DNA of 12,247 nucleotides from an uncultured Caulobacterales bacterium (GTDB lineage Bacteria > Pseudomonadota > Alphaproteobacteria > Caulobacterales > Maricaulaceae). Both the position numbers and the translations under genes were made by a program. Shown piece by piece: positions 7,131-12,247 of the stretch. The stretch is from NCBI GenBank assembly GCA_938007945.1, contig CALLME010000119.1, positions 1 to 12,247 on the forward strand, read 5' to 3'. The notes beneath the pieces were generated by a model, which saw only the letters and a program-made list of their open reading frames with translations, searched no databases and was not told the DNA's origin. Positions within the stretch are counted from its first letter, which is position 1. Each line of letters begins with the position of its first letter.

Positions 7131-8519
7131 CTAATCCTCTGACGCTTCGGGCCGCCCGCCATTGCGTAATCGGCGAGCTTCGCGCGCTTTGGCTTTTGCG
7201 TTTGACTGTGCCTTTTCCTCTGCTGTCTCTTCAGCGAGTTTCGCAGCCTCTTTTTCATCATGTTCTTTCTTAAGATAAGAGCCCACCTTTAATGTTGAGG
7301 CAGAACTCAGGCGGCTAGCAGGGCCAATTTGACTGCCTGACATGGCCACAGTTTCGCCGCGCGAACGCGACGGCTTTTGCGTGGGGGCATCAGGCAATGG
7401 TTCTGTAATACGCACCCGCGGTTTTGGCGGGGGACGGTTATCGACGCTGACCCTCCAGAGAGAGCCGCCTAAAGGGTCCGTGAAAAACAATCCGCGTGGA
7501 TCAATCACAAAGGCATGCGGTGTCGCCCAAGCGGTCTGCGCGTCACGGCTTAAGAACCCTCCGGCAAAGACAGACAGAACTGATGTCGGCGCGCCGAACT
7601 GAGTTGGCATCATGACGATATTATTACCGCCGCTATTTTTGTTCTCAACACTCTGAAAAGTAGCGCTATGGTTGGTTGGTCCTTGGGCCGCAATGACAGC
7701 ACCTTTTAACTCCTGCGGCCAATTTTCTGGATACTGCGTATCTTGCGAAGGGAGCATGACATTTAATGCCGCGCCGCCTTTTTCTAGGAGGTAGCGTTTC
7801 GCGTCCATCTTATTCGCGCCAAGCTCGACAGGGCGTAAGGCTTGCCCGACCGCTGCCCAGAGCTGGCCATTGCCATAGGACAGCGCGCGAATGGGTGCTT
7901 CAGGCAGGTCAGTAAGGTGAGTGGCGACACCCGTTATCAGGTCAATCGAGAGTACTGATGAGGTCGTATCGGACTTACTAAGCCCCAACAGAAGACGGCC
8001 TTTGTAAAGGGTCAGAGGAAAATGTGTGGGGGGGCGCGTCTCGCTAGATTGTAAATTTTTAAGGCTGACAAATTCAGTTTTCGTGCCGCTCGCTAAATCC
8101 ACGCGCCAGATTGCATTTTTATCGCTGACATAAAGACCGTCCGCCTCACTCTCATAGGCAAGGCCTGTGGGCTGCGTGAACCCGGTCGCGAGGGCCCGCC
8201 GCATATCAATCTGCCCGTCCATGCCGCGGTCAAAAATATGAAGCAGTGCGCCTGTATCTTTTGAAATCGCGTAAAGTGATCCCGCATTATCCGTCACGAC
8301 GGCAGTGATTTGTCCGAGGTTACTGGCGACGCGTTCCGCATAAAACCCGTCTGCGAGAAGAGGCGTTTCGCGCGGACCCGCGACACGACGCTTTATGTCT
8401 AGGGGATTGCGCACACTTTGCGCAGCGGTCTCAGCACGCGGAAAATTCTGTGCCCTAACGTCTACCCCGCCTAAGCTCAGGGACAGTACAGAACTAGCTG
8501 TCAAAAAAACGAATCGCAT
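7131..8519 (-). CDS. Secreted beta-propeller protein, sorbosone/glucose dehydrogenase-like
   Basis: The 462-residue product has a signal peptide (MRFVFLTASSVLSLSLGG, probable cut after VRA at 23). The body, about 50-375, has repeated propeller blades of the NHL/sorbosone dehydrogenase type: SLYAISKDTGALLHIFD, QPTGLAYESEADGLYVSD-x-x-AIWRVD, and finally GGFLSRDAQTAWATPHAFVIDPRG before FFTDPLGGSLWRVS. That last blade is characteristic of L-sorbosone dehydrogenase-like quinoproteins that use PQQ. I cannot confirm the PQQ-binding residues, so enzyme activity is unproven; a binding propeller is the alternative. The last 60 residues form a highly charged Lys/Glu/Ala-rich tail, probably helical or disordered, which is unusual for the family. 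The start ATG (8519-8517) has only a weak GGCGG upstream. The gene stands alone, leftward. Confidence 0.78.
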   Translation of the reverse strand: MRFVFLTASSVLSLSLGGVDVRAQNFPRAETAAQSVRNPLDIKRRVAGPRETPLLADGFYAERVASNLGQITAVVTDNAGSLYAISKDTGALLHIFDRGMDGQIDMRRALATGFTQPTGLAYESEADGLYVSDKNAIWRVDLASGTKTEFVSLKNLQSSETRPPTHFPLTLYKGRLLLGLSKSDTTSSVLSIDLITGVATHLTDLPEAPIRALSYGNGQLWAAVGQALRPVELGANKMDAKRYLLEKGGAALNVMLPSQDTQYPENWPQELKGAVIAAQGPTNHSATFQSVENKNSGGNNIVMMPTQFGAPTSVLSVFAGGFLSRDAQTAWATPHAFVIDPRGLFFTDPLGGSLWRVSVDNRPPPKPRVRITEPLPDAPTQKPSRSRGETVAMSGSQIGPASRLSSASTLKVGSYLKKEHDEKEAAKLAEETAEEKAQSNAKAKAREARRLRNGGRPEASED

Positions 8520-8748
8520 AACTTATATTGCCGCCAAGACGTTAACGAAGCGAGGCTAAATCGCGCCGTCGCGAAGCGCATTACAGATAAATGGCAGCAT
8601 TTTAGCGTCAAAGCGGCCCTTGTCATATCCTCGCTCTTCTGATTAGCTATGTTAAATTTAAATGATGAGGTCGAGTTTTCAGTTTAGCTAGCCAACAACA
8701 TATCTACGTCTGTGTATTTTCCGCACTGCGGCTCTGTACAAGTTTAAC

Positions 8749-9357
8749 ATGGGCGTGATTGCGTCGACATCTCTCATTGGCGAGGCTGAGCTGCCGCGCG
8801 ACTTGCAGCCCGTGACGCAGGGTAATTACCCGTGTTTGGTTCTAAACGCGGATTATCAACCCCTCTCTTATTTTCCGCTTTCGCTCTGGTCGTGGCAGGA
8901 TGCTGTGAAAGCCGTTTTTCTTGACCGCGTGAATGTCGTTGACGGCTATGAGCAGGTTGTTCGCGCCGCGAGTTTTGAGATGCCGCTGCCAAGTGTGGTG
9001 GCGCTCAAAGATTACGTCCCGCAAAATCGCGCGCCCGCTTTCACGCGTTTTAATCTGTTTCTGCGCGACGGATTTGAATGTGTGTATTGTAGCAGCGGCG
9101 AAGACCTGACCTTTGATCACCTCGTGCCGCGCCGCCTCGGTGGGGTGACAAGTTGGACAAATATTGTCGCGGCCTGTTCTAAATGTAATCTGAAAAAAGG
9201 CGGGCGTCTGGCGCGCGAGGCTGGCATGACGCCGCGCCAAAAGCCATTTCAGCCAACAACGCATCAACTCCAGCATCAAGGCCGCCGCTTTCCACCAAAT
9301 TATTTGCATGAAAGTTGGCTTGACTATCTCTATTGGGACGTTGAACTTAAGCCCTAA
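8749..9357 (+). CDS. HNH endonuclease family protein
   Basis: This 202-residue cytoplasmic protein has a C-terminal HNH nuclease domain. Two CxxC pairs (C111/C114 in CVYC and C143/C146 in CSKC) should hold a structural zinc. The catalytic core is FDHLVPRRLGG, with D123 and H124, followed by N138 and N147; the third HNH position is Asn, a common variant. The N-terminal 100 residues (NADYQPLSYFPLSLWSWQDAVKAVFLDRV) are conserved in a widespread stand-alone bacterial HNH family of unknown role. The ATG at 8749 has no ribosome site, so the message may be leaderless or start at the GTG at 8755; an in-frame stop at 8689 limits upstream extension. No methylase or other restriction partner is near, so a housekeeping or repair role is as likely as defence. 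The 229 bases upstream (8520-8748) hold the palindrome CGTTAACG (8540-8547) but no clear promoter. Confidence 0.88.
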   Translation: MGVIASTSLIGEAELPRDLQPVTQGNYPCLVLNADYQPLSYFPLSLWSWQDAVKAVFLDRVNVVDGYEQVVRAASFEMPLPSVVALKDYVPQNRAPAFTRFNLFLRDGFECVYCSSGEDLTFDHLVPRRLGGVTSWTNIVAACSKCNLKKGGRLAREAGMTPRQKPFQPTTHQLQHQGRRFPPNYLHESWLDYLYWDVELKP

Positions 9358-9399
9358 GGTAAGGCCTGATATTCAGAGCTAACAAAAGGACGGCTTGAT

Positions 9400-9573
9400 A
9401 TGAAAATACATCCCTATGCGATATTATTTGGTGTCATTATTGGCATCATGTTTTTGCTTGCCCTGCGCCATCCGCCCTTTGCGATTTTTATGACCCTCGT
9501 CTCAATCGTTGGTCTGGATTATTTTTTCAAAAACAGATCCAAGATTGATAGCGATAAAGGTGACAAGTCATGA
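9400..9573 (+). CDS. Small two-helix membrane protein, 57 residues
   Basis: This short gene begins at ATG 9400 with a good AAAAGGA ribosome site at 9384-9390 and ends in TGA at 9571-9573. The product has two hydrophobic segments, residues about 6-22 (AILFGVIIGIMFLLALR) and 26-43 (FAIFMTLVSIVGLDYFF), joined by a short RHPP turn, then a charged tail (KNRSKIDSDKGDKS). It should be a hairpin in the inner membrane. It lies 42 bases after the HNH gene without a terminator between, and its stop overlaps the start of the phosphatase gene as ATGA, a sign of translational coupling. No family is recognised. The ribosome site, hydrophobicity pattern and overlap together make a real gene likely. Confidence 0.75.
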   Translation: MKIHPYAILFGVIIGIMFLLALRHPPFAIFMTLVSIVGLDYFFKNRSKIDSDKGDKS

Positions 9574-10127
9574 GCCTCACACGTCAAGCGTTTCTTCGTT
9601 CCGCCCTCTCTATTGCTTTGGTCTCAACCTTTGCCGTCGCCTGTCAAAAGAAAGAGGCGCAAAGCGCGCCAGTGGAGGCGACTTACGAAGACACAAGTGA
9701 GGTAGAGGCGACATTTTATCTAGTACGTCATGCTGAAAAAGAGTTGGAAGGCGATGACCCCGCCTTGTCTCCTGCAGGCGAAGAACGTGCCGAAGAGCTC
9801 GCTCGTATACTCAGAGACGTGAAATTTGATGGAATATATTCAACAGATACACGCCGCACACGCGATACTGCCGCGCCGCTCATCGCGCAGACAGGGCTGA
9901 GCCTGAGGTTTTATGACGGCAGAGAACTCACAGAATTTGCGCAGCAGCTTTCTGATCTAACCGGAAATTACCTTATTGTCGGCCATTCCAATACGACGCC
10001 AGACCTTGTCAGGGCATTGGGCGGGGAGGGCGGCGACCCTATTGTTGAAGCAGATGAATATGACCGCCTGTATCAGGTCAAGCTGACAGGCGGAGTTGTC
10101 GTCACAGATCTCAAACGCTATCCGTAA
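9570..10127 (+). CDS. Lipoprotein of the histidine phosphatase (SixA/PGM-like) superfamily
   Basis: The 185-residue product has a signal peptide ending in a lipobox-like FAVAC, so C25 is probably lipidated and the protein anchored to a membrane facing the periplasm. The mature part is a compact histidine phosphatase domain: LVRHAEK (51-57) supplies the catalytic H54 and R53, SPAGEERAEELA follows, IYSTDTRRTRDTAAPL (89-104) gives the next conserved arginine, and IVGHSNTTPDLV (136-147) carries the second catalytic histidine, H139. It should hydrolyse phosphate esters by a phosphohistidine intermediate; the substrate is unknown. AAAGG at 9556-9560 lies within the preceding membrane-protein gene, and ATGA overlaps its stop. 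Cytoplasmic SixA acts on phosphohistidine proteins, but the export signal here argues for a periplasmic substrate. Confidence 0.88.
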   Translation: MSLTRQAFLRSALSIALVSTFAVACQKKEAQSAPVEATYEDTSEVEATFYLVRHAEKELEGDDPALSPAGEERAEELARILRDVKFDGIYSTDTRRTRDTAAPLIAQTGLSLRFYDGRELTEFAQQLSDLTGNYLIVGHSNTTPDLVRALGGEGGDPIVEADEYDRLYQVKLTGGVVVTDLKRYP

Positions 10128-10241
10128 ATCCGTCCAAGTCTTAAGGCGAATTAACCCTGTTTCTTAATCTGTCCTAACAAAAGCCAAACGCGCGTTTAAT
10201 CAAATGTTATGCAAGCCACTGTAACAGAATGGTTCATCTTG

Positions 10242-10296
10242 GGTGAATTGAGACAATGTCTCTTTGACCTGCGGTGAATTGGCTCACTGTTGTGAG
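10242..10296. repeat. Paired GGTGAATTG boxes, each followed by a palindrome, upstream of the SDHAF4 gene
   Basis: GGTGAATTG occurs at 10242-10250 and 10273-10281, 31 bases (about three helical turns) apart. The first is joined to GAGACA-A-TGTCTC (10250-10262), the second is followed by CTCAC-TGTT-GTGAG (10283-10296). They lie in the 208-base gap before the SDHAF4 gene and could be operator sites or a structured leader. The rest of this gap holds the palindrome AAACGCGCGTTT (10186-10197) and TTAA-N6-TTAACC at 10141-10156. Confidence 0.35.
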
Positions 10297-10335
10297 ACGT
10301 TTGACGATGATGCGTCGCGGTATTAGAAGGCTGTC

Positions 10336-10542
10336 ATGACCAATGACGCTCTCCCCAATGCCGCACCCGGCAAATTGCTATCGCCCGCTGCAAAGCGCGC
10401 TTTGGCCGAGGCTGCTGAACGCAAAGAGCGCGCGAAAGAAGCCGCGCAATCTCATCGTCCAGACGAAACCAACGGGCCAAAGGGAGAAGAACCTACGCGC
10501 TACGGCGATTGGGAACGCGGCGGCATTGCTTATGATTTTTAA
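10336..10542 (+). CDS. DUF1674 / succinate dehydrogenase assembly factor 4 family protein
   Basis: This 68-residue protein ends in GPKGEEPTRYGDWERGGIAYDF, the hallmark of DUF1674, whose mitochondrial member SDHAF4 binds the flavinated SdhA subunit and helps its assembly into succinate dehydrogenase. The N-terminal half (LSPAAKRALAEAAERKERAKEA) is an Ala/Lys/Glu-rich helix, probably flexible before binding. No signal peptide is seen, so it acts in the cytoplasm. AGAAGG (10325-10330) lies five bases before the ATG. The sdh genes are not in the window. The family call is secure; the role in this organism is taken from the mitochondrial homologue. Confidence 0.9.
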   Translation: MTNDALPNAAPGKLLSPAAKRALAEAAERKERAKEAAQSHRPDETNGPKGEEPTRYGDWERGGIAYDF

Positions 10543-10605
10543 GCCCGTTTCCTAGCTTTTGGCACGCATTGCGCGTCAGGCGAATTCCCCAACTGGATTT
10601 ATAGA

Positions 10606-10626
10606 TTGCAAAGTCAGACTTTGCGA
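10606..10626 (+). promoter_or_regulatory. Leader hairpin before the secreted Pro/Gly/Met-rich protein gene
   Basis: GCAAAGT-CAG-ACTTTGC is a perfect seven-base-pair stem with a three-base loop, extendable by a G-T and a T-A pair to nine. It ends only seven bases before the GGGAG ribosome site (10634-10638), so it lies in the leader of the mRNA and could affect translation or stability. No T-run follows, so it is not a terminator. Confidence 0.45.
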
Positions 10627-10646
10627 AAACTGTGGGAGAACGCGCT

Positions 10647-11975
10647 ATGCGTCACATGAAAATGAACGTGCTGAAGACAACTTTGTTTTGCGTTTCAGGA
10701 CTAGGTCTTTTTGGTTTAAATGCCCCTGCTATGGCGGGCGGATGCGGTGTGGGCGTCAATCCTGCGCTTTGTAACGTTGGCGTTAATGTCAATCCTGGAA
10801 CAGGTCCCGTCTTTGATAATATGAACGTCAATGTGCATCAGCCCATGGGGTTCTTGCGCAGTATAGATTATCAACGCGCGCCAAATGTTTCCATCACACG
10901 CGTCCATGGTATGATGGATACGGCAGGTCTGACAGATTTCCCGTCGTCATTTACAGGCGGTTGTCATCCGAGCTCAACGGCCTATTGCCGCCAAGACAGG
11001 GGTACGCCCGTAAATGTCGAGTTTAATGCGCCGCAAGTGCCAAGTTTCGCGCCTCAATTCCATAGTTTCGCGGCCCCGCAGCCTGCGCCTATTATGATGG
11101 CGCCACCTGCGCCGCGCACAGTGGCTATCGGTGGCGGTTATGATCCGTCAAAATTTGTCCCGCGCCAATATGGTGAGTTCACCTTTACGCCAGGCACAGT
11201 TTACGCCCCGACATCATTCATCAATCGTAATCCAGCGGATGCCGCGCGTGTCCTCGCTGCAAACGGATATGGCTCATCATCACATATGGGGATAGGGGGC
11301 AGCCACTATTCAACAACTCAATATTCCTCTGGCAATATAAATCTTTCTGCGCCGCTGATGTCGTCACAAATGACAGTTGCTGCGCCTATTATCCCTGCCA
11401 TGCCTAATTTAGCAGGTCAAAATATGCTTGCAGGTGGCCCTCAAATGGGAGGTGCACCAGCAGGTGCGCAATATCTTGGCTCTGTCGTGACGGGTCAAAC
11501 GACCACGGGCGGCGCGCCGAGCGAAAATGCTATTTCTGGCGTTGACGGTAGCGGCGGCTACTGGGAGAAAGTTTCTGGCCTGACTATGTTTGGTGATACA
11601 GTCGCGACATCAGTCGTATGTCGCCGCCAAGCGCCTGCTAAGACTCAGCAAGTTGTTAGCCCTGTCTACGGTATTCCGCAGCCTGTCCCGACGCCTGTCC
11701 CGCAATTTATCGACGTGCCTTACAAAGTTAAAGTAGGTCATAATATGCCACAAGGCTGTCGTCCTGTCGGCGCGCCTTTCGTGCCACCTGCGCCCGTCCT
11801 AACACCGCGCCCTATGCCAATGCCAGGTGTACTACCATATGGTCGCGTCATGGGTGGGCATATGGGCGGTAACTTCGGCCCACAATTTGGTGGCGGAATT
11901 GGGGTTGTTGCGCCAACGGTTCACCACATGCACGGCGCGCGCGCCTCACACGGCATGCAAGGCTGGACTTTCTAG
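10647..11975 (+). CDS. Secreted low-complexity Pro/Gly/Met-rich protein of unknown function
   Basis: I chose the ATG at 10647 (442 residues) because GGGAG at 10634-10638 lies eight bases upstream; an in-frame GTG at 10632 would overlap that site. A signal peptide covers residues 1-30 (cut after APAMA). The mature protein is rich in Pro, Gly, Ala, Met, Ser and aromatic residues, with few charges. Six mature cysteines are in view: C33 and C42, C106 and C114, C325 and C371; the first four are closely paired and suggest disulfides. A compact-looking stretch at 301-327 (SGGYWEKVSGLTMFGDTVAT, then VVCRR) is the most domain-like part. The C-terminus is His/Gly/Met-rich (GGHMGGNFGPQFGGG, HHMHG), which could bind metal. 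No family is recognised; a cell-surface or extracellular structural protein is a guess. A strong terminator follows, and another exported protein starts downstream. Confidence 0.8.
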   Translation: MRHMKMNVLKTTLFCVSGLGLFGLNAPAMAGGCGVGVNPALCNVGVNVNPGTGPVFDNMNVNVHQPMGFLRSIDYQRAPNVSITRVHGMMDTAGLTDFPSSFTGGCHPSSTAYCRQDRGTPVNVEFNAPQVPSFAPQFHSFAAPQPAPIMMAPPAPRTVAIGGGYDPSKFVPRQYGEFTFTPGTVYAPTSFINRNPADAARVLAANGYGSSSHMGIGGSHYSTTQYSSGNINLSAPLMSSQMTVAAPIIPAMPNLAGQNMLAGGPQMGGAPAGAQYLGSVVTGQTTTGGAPSENAISGVDGSGGYWEKVSGLTMFGDTVATSVVCRRQAPAKTQQVVSPVYGIPQPVPTPVPQFIDVPYKVKVGHNMPQGCRPVGAPFVPPAPVLTPRPMPMPGVLPYGRVMGGHMGGNFGPQFGGGIGVVAPTVHHMHGARASHGMQGWTF

Positions 11976-12003
11976 CTTATAAATTTCACAGAACTCTCCA
12001 GTG

Positions 12004-12043
12004 AAAAACGCAGGCTCGACAAATCTCTAGCCTGCGTTTTTTT
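12004..12043 (+). terminator. Intrinsic terminator of the secreted-protein gene
   Basis: A perfect 13-base stem (AAAAACGCAGGCT at 12004-12016 with its complement at 12029-12041) with a 12-base loop is followed by a run of Ts to 12043. It lies 28 bases after the stop codon. Because the left arm starts with five As, it could also stop transcription on the minus strand. Confidence 0.92.
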
Positions 12044-12059
12044 ATCCGCGTAAAATGTG

Positions 12060-12074
12060 TTAAGAAAAGGTTAA
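12060..12074. promoter_or_regulatory. CtrA-like box upstream of the last gene
   Basis: TTAAGAAAAGGTTAA fits the CtrA consensus TTAA-N7-TTAA exactly; read on the minus strand it begins TTAACC, the preferred half-site. CtrA is the cell-cycle response regulator of many alphaproteobacteria. It sits 109 bases before the start codon at 12183. Downstream are a GTTGAAT direct repeat (12111-12117 and 12121-12127, one helical turn apart) and an imperfect hairpin (12080-12106). Chance occurrence is possible in AT-rich DNA. Confidence 0.5.
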
Positions 12075-12182
12075 TGCGAGGGGGAAAGACAATTTCGTTT
12101 TCCCTCAAAAGTTGAATCGCGTTGAATTGGCGCGAGTTTTGCAGTCAGTCTTACGCAAACAACATTTGAAAGGTGGGTAAAC

Positions 12183-12247
12183 ATGTTCTCCCGTACTCTT
12201 ACAGCCGTCACAGCCATCAGCACGGCCACACTCTTATCCACAACAGC
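12183..12247 (+). CDS. N-terminus of an exported protein, cut by window edge
   Basis: Only 21 complete codons are present: MFSRTLTAVTAISTATLLST and onward. A positively charged start followed by a hydrophobic, Ala/Thr/Leu-rich stretch indicates a Sec signal peptide. AAAGGTGG at 12169-12176, six bases before the ATG, is a strong ribosome site. The strong terminator after the preceding gene and the CtrA-like box mean it is probably a separate transcript. Nothing can be said about its function. Confidence 0.7.
   Translation, partial: MFSRTLTAVTAISTATLLSTT

Noticed and set aside
8842..9309. Leftward open frame of 155 codons inside the HNH gene
   Set aside because: It lies wholly antisense to conserved HNH motifs and encodes nothing recognisable.
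8749..9357. HNH gene as part of a restriction-modification or other defence system
   Set aside because: No methyltransferase, helicase or other defence gene is nearby, and this stand-alone HNH family is widespread.
9509..9700. Rightward open frame of 63 codons overlapping the small membrane gene and the phosphatase
   Set aside because: It is out of frame with both better-supported genes, which have ribosome sites and clear protein features.
10209..10277. A 22-codon open frame that could be a leader peptide
   Set aside because: It has no run of regulatory codons, no ribosome site and no attenuator-like terminator after it.
1..12247. CRISPR arrays, tRNA or rRNA genes, transposon ends or integrase sites
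   Set aside because: No regularly spaced repeats, cloverleaf-like sequence, transposase or terminal inverted repeats were found by eye on either strand.

Overview
The window looks like chromosomal DNA of an alphaproteobacterium, most likely from the Caulobacterales/Maricaulales/Hyphomonadaceae side of the class. This placement is inferred from protein character, not from a database search. Supporting points are a long-form HPF followed directly by PtsN, a DUF1674/SDHAF4-type protein ending in the GDWERGG...DF signature, a CtrA-like box (TTAA-N7-TTAA) and a GANTC site in an intergenic region, and moderate GC content. No rRNA, tRNA, insertion sequence, integrase or CRISPR array is visible. No stretch over 300 bases lacks a gene; the longest gap is 264 bases (498-761).

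Layout. At the left edge a leftward, edge-truncated ParB/Srx-fold protein (1-497) faces away from a rightward block: hpf (762-1349), ptsN (1437-1958), ppk (2065-4251) and ppx (4261-5778). The divergent gap holds a perfect palindrome, a repeated GTACAT/GGTTAA pair and two adjoining hairpins. Next comes a secreted, divergent DUF547 protein (5907-7118) behind a good sigma70-type promoter. It converges on a leftward secreted beta-propeller protein of the sorbosone-dehydrogenase type (7131-8519), with only 12 bases between the two stop codons. A rightward cluster follows: an HNH nuclease (8749-9357), a 57-residue two-helix membrane protein (9400-9573), and a lipoprotein histidine phosphatase whose ATG overlaps the stop of the small protein (9570-10127). 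Then come a DUF1674/SDHAF4 protein (10336-10542), a secreted Pro/Gly/Met-rich protein of unknown function (10647-11975) ended by a strong terminator, and the first codons of another exported protein (12183 to the edge) with a CtrA-like box upstream.

How the genes work together. The hpf-ptsN-ppk-ppx block groups slow-growth functions: ribosome hibernation, nitrogen/phosphotransfer signalling, and polyphosphate synthesis and breakdown. The rest is a mix of envelope proteins, one respiratory assembly factor and a lone HNH nuclease. I found no clear new defence or mobile system. The less ordinary points are the ParB-like gene standing beside hpf where alphaproteobacteria often carry rpoN, the coupled small-membrane-protein/phosphatase pair, the divergent DUF547 protein, the structured leader regions, and the CtrA-like box.
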